Positions 23,971-33,550 are shown, counted from the first letter of the stretch. The stretch is 64,000 nucleotides of DNA from Pleodorina starrii (GCA_030267565.1 BRXU01000069.1:1-64000); one strand, 5' to 3'. Translations and numbers: made by a program. Notes: generated by a model not told the origin, from the sequence alone.

Positions 23971-25316
23971 GTGGTGTAATTTCAGCGCCTTCGACGGTGT
24001 AATCCCGGGTGGCCATCGAGGTGTATGATCGAGGTGGAGTTTCGACGCTTCAACCCCGAACCTTACGGAGACCCCGATGACCAAGACCACCATGGACCTG
24101 TCCGAGCTTCTGGCCAAGCACGATCAGGGCGACTTCCTGCGCAGCATCGCCGAGGCCGTCCTTCAGCTGATCATGGAGGCCGATGTCGATGGCCTGATCG
24201 GCGCCGGCCGGCACGAGCGCAGCGGCGAGCGCACGACCTGGCGCAACGGGTATCGCGAACGCGCGCTCGATACCCGTCTGGGCACACTGAACCTGAAGGT
24301 GCCGAAGCTGCGGCAGGGCAGCTACTTCCCGGGCTTTCTCGAGGCGCGCAAGACCTCGGAACAGGCGCTGGTGGCGGTGATCCAGGAGGCGTGGATCGGC
24401 GGCGTTTCGACCCGGCGGGTGGATGAGCTGGTGCAGGCGATGGGGCTCAGCGGCATCTCCAAGAGCACGGTGTCGAAGCTTTGCAAGGACATCGATGAGA
24501 GGGTGGGCGAGTTCCTGAACCGCCCGCTGACCGGGGAATGGCCCTATGTCTGGCTCGACGCCACATACCTGAAGGTCCGTCAGGGCGGCCGCATCGTGCC
24601 GGTCGCGGCGATAATCGCCGTGGCCGCCAACACCGAGGGCCGCCGCGAGATCATCGGCCTGGGCATCGGTCCCTCGGAAGCCGAGACCTTCTGGACCGAG
24701 TTCCTGCGCTCGCTACGCGCCCGCGGCCTTGGCGGGGTCAGGCTGGTGATCAGCGACGCCCACACCGGCCTCAAGGCCGCCATCGCGCGGGTCTTCGAAG
24801 CCACCTGGCAACGCTGCCGCGTTCACTGGATGCGCAACGCCCTCGCGCATGTGTCCAGGGGCCAGCACACCGTCATCGCCGCCGCGATCCGCCAGGCCTT
24901 CGATCAACCCGACCGCGCCCATGCCGGAGAGACCTGGCGCAAGGTGGCCGAGCAGCTGCGCCCGCGTTGGCCGAAGCTGGCCGATCTCATGGACGCCAGC
25001 GAGCACGACGTTCTGGCCTACATGTCCTTCCCCCGCCAGCACCGGACCAAGCTGCACTCCACGAACCCGATCGAGCGGCTCAACAAGGAGGTCAAGCGCC
25101 GCGCCGATGTGGTCGGGATCTTCCCCAACGAGGCCTCCATCATGCGCCTGATCGGCGCGGTCCTGTTCGAGCAGAACGACGAGTGGCAGACGGCCAGCCG
25201 CTACATGATGGTCGAGGCCTTCGCCCAGATCGACAAGGAGGAGATCGATCCCATTCTCAGCATAACCACGAAAGCCGCCTGATCATGACCTCAGGCCATC
25301 CGGGAAATTACACCAC
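23971..25316 (+). mobile_element. IS256-family element A
   Basis: Bounded by inverted GTGGTGTAATTTC / GAAATTACACCAC ends, 1346 bases. The eight bases outside each end do not match, so no target repeat remains. A single transposase gene fills it. Confidence 0.85.
24077..25282 (+). CDS. IS256-family (mutator-type) transposase A
   Basis: A 401-residue mutator-type DDE transposase. Core: YVWLDATYLKVRQGG (first Asp), LVISDAHTGLKAAI (second Asp), then CRVHWMRNAL, and the late Glu in NPIERLNKEVKRR. Full length for the family, no breaks. The start has GGAG-like AGACCCCG upstream. A different IS256 relative lies at 30461. Confidence 0.93.
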   Translation: MTKTTMDLSELLAKHDQGDFLRSIAEAVLQLIMEADVDGLIGAGRHERSGERTTWRNGYRERALDTRLGTLNLKVPKLRQGSYFPGFLEARKTSEQALVAVIQEAWIGGVSTRRVDELVQAMGLSGISKSTVSKLCKDIDERVGEFLNRPLTGEWPYVWLDATYLKVRQGGRIVPVAAIIAVAANTEGRREIIGLGIGPSEAETFWTEFLRSLRARGLGGVRLVISDAHTGLKAAIARVFEATWQRCRVHWMRNALAHVSRGQHTVIAAAIRQAFDQPDRAHAGETWRKVAEQLRPRWPKLADLMDASEHDVLAYMSFPRQHRTKLHSTNPIERLNKEVKRRADVVGIFPNEASIMRLIGAVLFEQNDEWQTASRYMMVEAFAQIDKEEIDPILSITTKAA

Positions 25317-26155
25317 CTTGACGGACGGGACCCAGGGGCGCGGAAATCAAGTCGTGCGGCACGAAACGCCGCGCGCGACAGGCAAAGCATCAAAGACCCC
25401 GTAGCGCACAAGGGCACTGACGGGTGGCATCACGCCCATTTCAAGCCGCCGAGCCCGCGACCCACGACCGGAAAAGGTCAAAAATCGAGGTGCCCTCTAG
25501 ATATCCTTCCCCCGTAACTGATGCTCAACCACGATCCAGCCAATCTTTTTTTCTGAGCAGCATGCCGACTTTGCAATTTTTATTCTTCACGCAGCTTGAT
25601 GTCGGGGAATTTTCTCGGACGGTGTTTTATTCGATTGGCGCGGATAAAAAAGCGTATGCTCCTACACAGGATCAGGATTGCGGCAGATATCCCGCGGCCT
25701 CTTCCGGCGTGTCTCTCTCATCAGATCCCTTTGGCGAACCTGCTCATGACCGAGAGCGAGGTCGAGAGAATCCTCGCCCTCGACCCCGCACCGGCGGATC
25801 TTCTGGGCGACCCGTGTGTGTGGGGCCGTTTCCGCGCTGGCCGTGTCCGGCAGGCCCCCTCACCTCACCTTCCAAGAACGAACATCACCTGCGTTCGGCC
25901 TTCTGCCCCGCCGATGGCGCAAGCGGCGCGGAGAAAGACAGGTCATCAGGGCAAGCACCTCCGGCATCGGCGGTCCTCCTGGCCGGGAAAGCGAGGGCAG
26001 CCGCCGGAATGGCCTCAGCGGCAGGACGAACCTCTGTTCCGTCCTGCCCTTCTCACGCACCCCTGGCGCGGCATGTTCGATTGAAGATTTGAAGGGATGT
26101 TCATTTCCTCATGCGCTGCTCCGACGCTTTCACCGCCAGAGCCATGCATAAGGCC
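25317..26155. other. Region without a supported gene
   Basis: A frame from ATG 25746 begins MTESEVERILALDPAPADLLG, which reads like genuine protein, but it soon turns into Arg/Pro-rich low-complexity sequence. It may be the start of a decayed gene. The first 400 bases are unusually T-rich for this window (25545-25650). I see no RNA gene or IS end. Confidence 0.4.
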
Positions 26156-27028
26156 TCACACCCCCAGCCGCGACACCGTCCAGCTGCCGGCGTGACCCTT
26201 TCGGAGATGTGCCGCGACCAGCTGGAACCCGCTTTGCGGCCAACCTCTCGGGGTGTCGATCTTCACCAGTTCGGCGATGCCGAAGCCGTTCGCCTCGAGA
26301 TCGCGCAACCGCGCCTTGGTCGTCAGGTTGGTCAGCGGCGCCAGCCAGACGATGTCCGGTGCAATCCGCATCGCATGGAGGGTGAAATCGCGCAGCCGCG
26401 ACCAGGGCGGGTTGGTCATCACCCAATCCACCGGCTGGTGCCAGTCGAAGAAGTCCCGGCCCTCGCCGATCTCGCACCAGTGCCGATCGAGATGGGCCGG
26501 GAAGCCATCGTGGAACGCCCCCTGCCCCCGCGCCGGATCGAGCACGCGGCCGCTCAGGCCCGGGGCGAAATGCCCGATTACCGCGGCTGCAAGTTCCGGC
26601 GGCGTCATCACCAGGTCCCGAGCCGGCGCGTTGCGTGCCGGCACCAGGCCGCGCCCGACCGGTGCCACGCCGCGCAGCATCGGCCGCAGCCCCAGGATCT
26701 GCAGCGCCCGCGCCAGGGTCGCGACGCTGCCTGCGAGCCTGCGCTCCAGCGCGATCAGCGTCGGTCGACTGCAGCCGATCCGCCGTGCCAGTTCCGCCTG
26801 GCTGATTCCCCGCGCCTTGCGCCGCCCCGCCAGGGCAGCCGCCGCATCCTCGCCATGTGGAACCCATCCCCAGCGCAGGCCCAGCACCCCCATGATCGCA
26901 ACCAATGGGCCAAGCCCACCCTCGCCCCGTTCCAGCGCCCGCAACGTCGGCACGCTGATCCCCGTCGCCCGTGCGACGTTGCCCTGCGTCATGCCCCGCG
27001 CGCGGCGGGCTGCCAGAAGAGTGTCCAT
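26156..27028 (-). CDS. Two-HTH DNA (adenine?) methyltransferase
   Basis: A 290-residue protein with three parts. HTH 1 (residues 3-50) is XRE-type: ARRARGMTQGNVARATGIS. HTH 2 (65-115) is RRKARGISQAELARRIGCS. A class I methyltransferase core follows (140-290): MTPPELAAAV (motif X-like), VLDPARGQGAF (motif I for AdoMet, 164-172) and NPPW (motif IV, 206-209), typical of N6-adenine or N4-cytosine enzymes. No target-recognition domain or restriction partner is nearby. AAAGGA lies 8 bases before the ATG at 27028. Two cro-like heads could give sequence-specific docking or autoregulation; inference only. Confidence 0.8.
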   Translation of the reverse strand: MDTLLAARRARGMTQGNVARATGISVPTLRALERGEGGLGPLVAIMGVLGLRWGWVPHGEDAAAALAGRRKARGISQAELARRIGCSRPTLIALERRLAGSVATLARALQILGLRPMLRGVAPVGRGLVPARNAPARDLVMTPPELAAAVIGHFAPGLSGRVLDPARGQGAFHDGFPAHLDRHWCEIGEGRDFFDWHQPVDWVMTNPPWSRLRDFTLHAMRIAPDIVWLAPLTNLTTKARLRDLEANGFGIAELVKIDTPRGWPQSGFQLVAAHLRKGHAGSWTVSRLGV

Positions 27029-27061
27029 GTCAAGGATCCTTTGCATTCCGGGCAGCAAAAA

Positions 27062-27625
27062 GCAAAGGATGATTTACAGCGGGCGGCGGGGTTTGGATTT
27101 GCCGACCCAGTCGCCCAGGGTCGATCTGTTGAGGTCGAGCCCCTCCCGGTCGAAAGATCTGGCTCTGGCGATAGAGTGGTAGATGATCAGCATACTTGCT
27201 GACCAGCACATGGACCAAGAGACCCGGCCCTGGGCGGCCGCGCTCGATCGGGCGCGAGGGCAGCGGCGTTTGCACGAAGCGTTTGCAGCAAGAACAGGTC
27301 AGGCGCGGACAGACAATCCGGTTCACGATGAACCGCCCGGGGGCATATTCCAGTTCGTCAGTCACATTCTCAGCGATCCGGCGCGGGCGCCCGCCACAAT
27401 CAGCGCAGGCATTGGCCCTGGGGGTCAGTTCGACCTCCATCCGGGGGATGTGGTCCGGGATCGGACAGCGTCTGGGTCTTTCCTTCTCCTCGATGTCCGG
27501 CAGCTTCATCCGTGCCGTCATCGCGGCGGCGGCGATCTCGCTGGTCAAGGGCCAACTGAAGCTGCTCCGCCGTCTCGGACGAGATCCCGAACCGGCGCGC
27601 CCGATGCCGGGACTGAACAAGTAGC
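27062..27625 (-). pseudogene. IS66 TnpC N-terminal remnant, frameshifted
   Basis: The minus strand reads the zinc-finger part of TnpC (ACADCGGRPRRIAENVTDELEY, then CSCCKRFVQTPLPSRP, then KYADHLPLYRQSQIF). After QSQIF the frame breaks; the continuing sequence (REGLDL...STLGDWVGKS) is in another phase. The start and catalytic domain are missing. It directly precedes the methyltransferase gene. Confidence 0.8.
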
Positions 27626-27664
27626 AGTTTTGTTGCATTTGCCGCAGGAATTAACTACATATCC

Positions 27665-28054
27665 ATGCTGGCAGCGGAAAGGGGGCGAGAATTGTCCAAT
27701 GCTTTGCGTGTCATTCGGGGAGAGTTCGGACGCGTGTGTCTGCTCGACATGGACCGCCCGCTGGTTCGGCATGCGCACCACCATGTCCATTTTTTGGTGA
27801 AAGCCGAAGGAGCCGACACCTTTTTCGAGGTGCGCGGTGTAAATGTCGCACTAACCGATACACTGGGCGTCGTCATGAACGCATGGGAGCCTCATTCCTA
27901 TGTCCACGACCCGAAGAAGCCCCCCACCATCATCCTCGCTTTCTATATCGAGCCCGCGTGGCTGGCATCTTACTGCTTCGACTGGCAATATATGCCCAAC
28001 ACGCAGATTTTTTCAGGAAACCATGTCCTGCTCGATCGGACGGCCCGCTCCTAG
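27665..28054 (+). pseudogene. AraC-family regulator, cupin N-terminal part only
   Basis: About 129 residues form the small-molecule-binding half of AraC-type regulators: a cupin with HAHHHVHFLVKAEGADTFFEVRG and NAWEPHSYVHDP. The DNA-binding HTH pair is missing because an IS5 element begins within tens of bases of the end. The piece could bind a ligand but not DNA. Confidence 0.7.
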
Positions 28055-28081
28055 GCTCCAGACCCATTGATTTCAATCTGT

Positions 28082-28896
28082 TAGCGTGATTTAGGCTCTG
28101 CAAGGAGACCTGATCCATGAGCAATCTTTACTGGCTGACCGACGCCCAGATGGAGCGCCTCAAGCCGTTCTTTCCTAAGAGCCATGGCAAGCCCCGCGTC
28201 GATGACCGTCGCGTTCTGAGCGGTATAATCTTCATCAATCGCAATGGGTTGCGCTGGTGTGACGCGCCGAAGGAATACGGCCCGGCCAAGACCCTCTACA
28301 ACCGTTGGAAGCGCTGGAGCGACAATGGCGTCTTCGCCCGGATCATGGTGGGCCTTGCCGCGGAGAGCGCCGAGCACAAGACGATCATGATCGATGCAAC
28401 CTACCTCAAGGCATACCGGACGGCATCAAGCCTGTGCGTGAAAAAGGGGGGCGTGGGCGCCAGATCGGGCGAACCAAAGGCGGCATGAACACCAAGCTGC
28501 ACGCCGTTGCCGATGCGAAGGGGCGGCCGATCGGGTTTTTCATGTCGGCCGGTCAGGTCAGCGATTACACCGGCGCAGCGGCGCTGCTGGGCAGCCTTCC
28601 GAAGGCGGGCTGGCTTCTGGCCGATCGGGGCTATGACGCCGACTGGTTCAGAGAAGCATTGAAAGACATCGGGATAAAGGTTTGCATCCCGGGCAGGAAG
28701 TCCCGCAAGAAGGCCGTCAAATACGACAAGCGGCGTTACAAACAACGCAACCGCATCGAGATCATGTTCGGGCGGCTGAAGGACTGGAGGCGTGTCGCGA
28801 CGCGTTACGACAGATGCCCACAGACGTTCTTCTCTGCCATCTTGCTCGCGGCAACCGTCTTGTTCTGGCTATGATCCAGAACGAGTCCTGACGCTA
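28082..28896 (+). mobile_element. IS5-family (IS427-type) element
   Basis: A transposase in two overlapping frames with short related ends: TAGCGTGATTTAGGCTC on the left and the complement of GAGTCCTGACGCTA on the right. The exact left edge is uncertain (28055-28082). Confidence 0.7.
28117..28874 (+). CDS. IS427-type transposase made by -1 frameshift
   Basis: Frame 1 (28117-28488) gives the N-terminal part (MERLKPFFPKSHGKPRVDDRR, NGLRWCDAP). Frame 2 (ending 28874) gives the DDE core: KLHAVADAKGRPIGFF, LADRGYDADWFR, NRIEIMFGRLKDWRRVATRYD. The switch occurs at A_AAG_GGG (28443-28449), a correct -1 slip heptamer in frame-1 phase. Two overlapping frames are normal for this IS5 group, so it is probably active rather than broken. 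Confidence 0.85.
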
Positions 28897-28996
28897 TGTA
28901 CGGGAGCTGGCGCAACTGAGCTACCCCCCGAAAATCGGACAGTGACGGAAGCTACGATCTGAAGTCTGCTGGTCTCCAAGAACGAGGAGAACAGAG

Positions 28997-29296
28997 ATGT
29001 CGAGACGCAGGAACCACGATGCGGCGTTCAAGGCGCGTGTGGCGCTGGAAGCCGTGAAGGGGGAGCGCACAGTGTCAGAGCTGGCCGCCGAATATGGCGT
29101 GCATCCGACGATGATCCATCAATGGAAACGGTCGCTTCTGGAGGGTGCCGCAGGGATCTTCGAGCGGGGCGGCAAGGCTGCGGCAGCGGCCGAGGTTGCC
29201 GAAGAAACTGTCCGTGACCTGCACGCCAAGATCGGAGAGCTGGCCGTCGCCAACGATTTTTTGTCACGAAAGCTCAAGCCCTGGATCGGCAAGTGA
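28997..29296 (+). CDS. IS3-family transposase OrfA
   Basis: A 99-residue HTH protein (FKARVALEAVKGERTVSELA, HPTMIHQWKRSLLEGAAGIF) with a C-terminal helix. Its stop overlaps the OrfB start. Intact. Confidence 0.88.
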   Translation: MSRRRNHDAAFKARVALEAVKGERTVSELAAEYGVHPTMIHQWKRSLLEGAAGIFERGGKAAAAAEVAEETVRDLHAKIGELAVANDFLSRKLKPWIGK

Positions 29297-30146
29297 GGCG
29301 CGGAATGGTTGAGAAGAACCACCCAAGCCTGTCGGTCGGGGCGCAGTGCCGCCTGCTATCGATCTCGCGGTCGTCGTTCTATTACGCGCCGCAGGGCGAG
29401 ACGGCGATGAACCTCGACCTCATGCTGTTGATCGACAAGCAGTTCCTGGATACACCCTTCTACGGCGTGCGGCAGATGACGTGGCACCTGCAGAACGAGG
29501 GGCATGGTGTGAACCAGAAACGCATCCGGCGGCTGATGCGGCTCATGCGCCTGATGCCGATCTACCAGAGGCCCAACACCAGCAAGCCGAGAAAAGGCCA
29601 CAAGACCTATCCCTATCTGTTGGGCGGGCTGCGGGTGGATCGGCCCGGTCAGGTCTGGTGCGCAGATATCACCTATTTGCCGATGCGGCGGGGCTTTCTG
29701 TATCTGGTGGCGATCATGGGCTGGCTCACCCGCAAGGTGCTGGCCTGGCGCATCTCCAACACGCTAGAGGCCGACTTCTGCGTCGAGGCGCTGAACGAGG
29801 CCATCCATCGCTTCGGCGCGCCCGGGATCATGAACACGGATAGGGCTCACAGTTCACGTCCTTCGCCTGGACTGATCGGCTGAAGCGCGTTGGCACCCGG
29901 ATCTCCATGGACGGCAAAGGACGCTGCATCGACAACGTCTTCATCGAGCGTCTGTGGCGATCCCTGAAGTATGAATGCGTCTACCTGCACGCCTGGGAAA
30001 CGGGATCGCAGGCCAAGGTTGGTATTGGGCACTGGATCAACTTCTACAACCATCGACGACCCCACACTGCCCATGGCGGGCAGCCGCCCGCCGTGGTCTA
30101 CTTCAACAGCAGCGAAACCGATCAGCAGGCACAGGCAGTAGCTTAA
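29293..30146 (+). pseudogene. IS3-family transposase OrfB, frameshifted
   Basis: First half (29293-29883): HTH_21 and first Asp in VWCADITYLPM. Reading breaks after NTD near 29840. The expected NTDQGSQFTS appears only if one base (a C after GAT) is restored, then continues in the next frame with RISMDGKGRCIDNVFIERLW (Glu) to 30146. This is a one-base deletion inside the catalytic triad region, so the transposase is inactive. Confidence 0.88.
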
Positions 30147-30309
30147 ATCAGCCGGAAAGCTGTCCAAGGATCGGGGAGTAGCTCAGGCGGATCGCAACAA
30201 GGTTAACCTGAGTAACGAGTAGGGCACATTTCCTGAAGGTGTCGGTCTTGGGTCACGTTTGGTGATCGGTGGGTGCCTTGTCGTTTTTACGGTTGAAATT
30301 TCACGATTA

Positions 30310-30339
30310 GGGCGCCCTTGCGGCGCCCTCCTTCGTTTT
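30310..30339 (+). terminator. Stem-loop terminator-like element
   Basis: GGGCGCC-cttgc-GGCGCCC, a perfect 7-bp stem, is followed by TCCTTCGTTTT. On the plus strand this is a rho-independent-like signal. It has no obvious gene upstream; the nearest plus-strand gene is the damaged OrfB. Confidence 0.5.
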
Positions 30340-30394
30340 CCAGTGCCCTGTTGCCGGCAAGGTCTGAACGCAACCACCCGATTTCCCCTGCCTG

Positions 30395-31787
30395 GGTTGT
30401 GTCGCGAATGTGGTGGAAATTGCCGAGCAGCGGGCTCCGGGCATGTAACGATGGCTCCAGTCAGGCCGCGAGGTCAAGGGACATCGGCTCGAGCGGCTGA
30501 GAAAGAGTTTCCCAGCCGTCAACCTTCCGCATCTGGATCTGCCCTGACGCCAAGAGCGCCCAGAGCAGCATCGGCACGGTCTCGGCGCAGGGCAGCACGG
30601 TCTGGGTCTTGATGCGGCGGCGGAACTCCTCGTTCAGACGCTCAATGGCGTTGGTGGTCCGTGCGGATTTCCATTGCGACGGATCGAGGCGGGTGAAGCT
30701 GAAGAGCCGGTCGCCCGCTTCTTCAAGGCTGTCGGCCACGGCCCGGCACTTCAGCTTCCACTTGCGAAGAAAGGCCTTGCGGCGCGTCTCGATCTCGGCG
30801 GCCGTATCGGCATAGATCATGTCGCGGTAGTCTTCGCTCAGCTCGTCATGCAGGCGCTTGGGGGCGTGGCCGAGCAGGTTGCGGTGCTTGTGAACCGTGC
30901 AGCGCTGGATGGGCAGGTCCCCGCCCCAGAGTGCCACAAGCGCAGCTTCAAGGCCGGGGGCGCCGTCAACGATCACGAACTCGGGCCGCGGCAAGCCCCG
31001 CGCGTCCAGGTCGGCGAGGAAGCTGCTCCAGGCAGCCGTGCTTTCGCCGCCCATGTTCCTGATCGAGAGAAGCACCTTTTGCCCATCTCGACGGACGCCG
31101 ATCGCCGCCAGCACCGAGATATTGGTGGCCTTGCGGTCCAGCCGGGTCTTGATGACGGTGCCGTCGAGGATGAGCCGCACGATATCCTCCTCGGCCAGGT
31201 CGCGGGTGGACCACGCGTCCCAATCGACCTTCACCTTGCGCCAGGCCCGGCTGACCACGTCCTTGCTCACCGCCCCCTCGAACAGTCCGAACAGCGCCCG
31301 CTTGACCCGGCGCGTGTTGGTGCCGGCCAGGTAGACCGCCGCGATCAGGGCCTCGGCCTTCTTTGTCAGCCGCCTGTAGCGGGGCAGTGCCTTCGAGCGC
31401 CATTCGGTGATCTTGCCGGCTTCGTTCTCGATCCGGGCACGAGGAACCAGCACCGTCTCAGTGCCGAATGTGCCGGTCAGCTGCCGATCGCGATGCCCGT
31501 GGCGGTAGCCCTTGGCCCGCTCGTTGCCGCGGCCGTAACGAAGCCGTCCAAGAAAGTCGGCCAGTTCCTCTTCGAACATGGCCTCAATGGTGGCACGGAC
31601 ATTTGCCCGAAGGCGATCCTCGATCGGATCATACGCCCCTGCGTCGGGCAGTAGCGAAAAGGACGAGCTGTCGGTATTCTGCTTCATGGCGTGATCTCCC
31701 TGGCGGTTGCCGCCGCCGGCTGGGTGGGTGTCAGTTCACCCGGAGATTACGCCGCCATCCAATTTCTACCACTTCCGAGACACGACC
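30395..31787 (-). mobile_element. IS256-family element B with 8-bp target repeat
   Basis: 1393 bases with related ends GGTTGTGTC and, on the other strand, GGTCGTGTC. It is flanked on both sides by the direct repeat CCTGCCTG (30387-30394 and 31788-31795). The intact target repeat marks a recent, unrearranged insertion, unlike most elements in this window. Confidence 0.92.
30461..31687 (-). CDS. IS256-family transposase B
   Basis: A 408-residue mutator-type transposase. Core: IVRLILDGTVIKTRLDR (first Asp), FVIVDGAPGLEAALVAL (second Asp), IQRCTVHKHRNLL, and NAIERLNEEFRRR (Glu). Full length. It differs clearly from transposase A at 24077, so the two are separate lineages. Confidence 0.93.
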   Translation of the reverse strand: MKQNTDSSSFSLLPDAGAYDPIEDRLRANVRATIEAMFEEELADFLGRLRYGRGNERAKGYRHGHRDRQLTGTFGTETVLVPRARIENEAGKITEWRSKALPRYRRLTKKAEALIAAVYLAGTNTRRVKRALFGLFEGAVSKDVVSRAWRKVKVDWDAWSTRDLAEEDIVRLILDGTVIKTRLDRKATNISVLAAIGVRRDGQKVLLSIRNMGGESTAAWSSFLADLDARGLPRPEFVIVDGAPGLEAALVALWGGDLPIQRCTVHKHRNLLGHAPKRLHDELSEDYRDMIYADTAAEIETRRKAFLRKWKLKCRAVADSLEEAGDRLFSFTRLDPSQWKSARTTNAIERLNEEFRRRIKTQTVLPCAETVPMLLWALLASGQIQMRKVDGWETLSQPLEPMSLDLAA

Positions 31788-31823
31788 CCTGCCTGCCTGA
31801 GCATGGGGTGATCGGCTAAGACA

Positions 31824-32241
31824 CGTGCATAGCGACGTCGTTAACGCCGTGTCTTATGCGGGGCTTTCGATGCGTGGTGACATTCTGGGTCTGGAGCGGC
31901 GGCGTCGCTGGAGCGACGAGGAGAAGCTCGGGATCGCGCTGTCGGTTGGGGTGGAGGGCGCGACGGTGACTGACATGCGCAAGGGCATCGAGGGTTGGCA
32001 GCCCTGGCGCAGGATCAGTTGCGCCAGAAGCCGGCAGGCGGGGCGGTGTTTGCGTTCTGCGGTCGGCGAGGGCGACAGGTTGAAGCTCTTGTATTGGGAT
32101 GGCCAGGGCTTCTGCCTTTACTACACGGTGCTGGAACGCGGGCGCTTTCCCTGGCCGAGCAGCAAGGACGGGACTGCACGTCTGACCTCGGCGCAGATGG
32201 CCATGCTGTGGGAGGGAATTGACTGGAGGCGGCCGGACTGA
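31824..32241 (+). pseudogene. IS66 deletion derivative, TnpA start joined to TnpB end
   Basis: The first part reads as the TnpA HTH (LERRRRWSDEEKLGIALSVG, ATVTDMRK). After about 31990 the sequence switches to the C-terminal half of TnpB (GDRLKLLYWDGQGFCLYY, LERGRFPWPSSKDGTARL, then MLWEGIDWRRPD). The join is an internal deletion, and the TnpA and TnpB parts are out of frame with each other. A TAAGACACG...CGTGTCTTA inverted repeat (31817-31856) sits at the start. Confidence 0.8.
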
Positions 32242-32562
32242 GGCGCGCCACCGGCCCCGGGTCGGCTGATTTATCCTTTTGTAAATGCGTCTTTTTGTAG
32301 CGTTCGAGATGAGGATATGGTATCCATGGGAGTGTCCTGAACTTTGTGTATCTGGCCCGGTCCATGCGGTTTCAGATACTCAAGCCTCGAAGCGCTCGCC
32401 GGATATTATGGCGAACTGGTTGCGGTTGCAAAGGCGCTGTCATCCAAGAAGAAGAAAGCGGCTGGACCCTCGCCCAGGAAAGTCCCTTTCCCGACAGCGT
32501 GCATCATCATTCCCGCCGTCTTCCTGTCGGTGAAGGGTCTCCCAAACCGCGTTCAGGCCCGG
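32242..32562. other. Spacer with possible IS remnants
   Basis: About 320 bases between the IS66 remnant and the isoaspartyl peptidase gene. A frame around 32370-32500 reads LEALAGYYGELVAVAKALSS, then Lys-rich; I do not recognise it. The stretch GTGTCCTGAACTTTGTGTATC (near 32332) resembles an IS terminus but has no partner. No terminator of the leftward peptidase operon is obvious. Confidence 0.35.
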
Positions 32563-33528
32563 CTATTCCAGCAGCGTGTCGGAACCGTGGACATCGGCCC
32601 GAAAGATCGCCGTCCTGATTTCGCCGCTCTTGTCGCACCAGGCACGATACATCCCGGGGCTGTTGAACGGCAGAGCGACGTTGCCATGGCGATCCACCGC
32701 GACAAGCCCGCCCGAGCCGCCGCGCGCGCCCAGTTCCGTCACGACATCGCCGGCGGCGCGCGCCAGGCCCTGGCCCGCCCACCGCATCCGGGCGTCGATC
32801 TCGTGGCCGGCGGCCCAGCGGATGAAGAACTCGCCGTGGCCGGTGGCGGACATGGCCAGCGTTTCGTCATCCGCCCAGGTTCCGGCACCGATCACCGGGC
32901 TGTCGCCCACCCGGCCCGGACGCTTTGCCGTCATGCCGCCGGTCGAGGTGGCGGCAGCCAGGTGCCCGTGAACGTCACAGGCCACGGCGCCAACCGTGCC
33001 GTGCTTGCGGGCCGGATCGCCATCGTCGGGCAGGTTCCGGCGCCGCCGCTCCAACTCGGCTTCCAACGCCTCGCGGCGGGCGGGGGTGCCGAACCAGTCG
33101 GGCGGCATCATCTCCAACCCCACCGAGGCGCAGAAGCGGGCGGCACCCTCGCCGGCAAGCAGGACATGCCCGCTTTGCTCCATGACCGCGCGGGCCGCCA
33201 GAACGGGATGGCGGGGACCGCAGATCCCCGCGATGGCGCCGCACGCGCGTGTCGTCCCCTCCATGACGGCGGCATCCATTTCATGCGTGCCGTCCGAGGT
33301 GAAGACCGCGCCGCGACCGGCGTTGAACAGCGGATCGTCCTCAAGCGCCATCACGGACGCGGTGACGGCATCCAGCGCCGGTGCGCCCTGCCGCAACAGG
33401 GTCAGCCCCGCCTGAAGGCAGGCGCGGAGGGCGGCGTGCAGCGCGGCGTCCTTCTCGGCGGTGATCTTGCTGGGAAGGATGGTGCCGGCGCCGCCGTGCA
33501 GGGCAATGACAGGGGTGAAACGCGTCAA
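32563..33528 (-). CDS. iaaA: Isoaspartyl peptidase / L-asparaginase (Ntn hydrolase)
   Basis: A 321-residue member of the plant-type asparaginase family. It should self-cleave before Thr178 (KHGTVGAVACD), the N-terminal nucleophile. It also carries HGGAGT near the start, DPLFNAGRGAVFTSDG and STGGMTAKRPGRVGDSP. It splits beta-aspartyl dipeptides and L-asparagine. It is the last gene of a leftward peptide-use operon, 22 bases after dppA, which suggests it processes imported isomerised peptides. Confidence 0.93.
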   Translation of the reverse strand: MTRFTPVIALHGGAGTILPSKITAEKDAALHAALRACLQAGLTLLRQGAPALDAVTASVMALEDDPLFNAGRGAVFTSDGTHEMDAAVMEGTTRACGAIAGICGPRHPVLAARAVMEQSGHVLLAGEGAARFCASVGLEMMPPDWFGTPARREALEAELERRRRNLPDDGDPARKHGTVGAVACDVHGHLAAATSTGGMTAKRPGRVGDSPVIGAGTWADDETLAMSATGHGEFFIRWAAGHEIDARMRWAGQGLARAAGDVVTELGARGGSGGLVAVDRHGNVALPFNSPGMYRAWCDKSGEIRTAIFRADVHGSDTLLE

Positions 33529-33550
33529 GGTTGGCCTCGTGGGACAGGGG

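Larger units (their letters stand above)
28917..30185 (+). mobile_element. IS3-family element with a damaged OrfB
   Basis: 1269 bases between inverted ends TGAGCTAC...CCCGA...GGACAG (left) and the matching complement at right. OrfA is intact; OrfB has a one-base deletion. No target repeat is evident. Confidence 0.88.

Noticed and set aside
23963..25324. 8-bp target duplication for IS256 element A
   Set aside because: The flanks (CCGCGCAC and CTTGACGG) do not match, so no duplication is claimed.
32344..32500. A plus-strand frame with LEALAGYYGELVAVAKALSS as a gene
   Set aside because: Short, followed by Lys-rich and then antisense-type sequence, with no family match; kept only as a note in the spacer entry.
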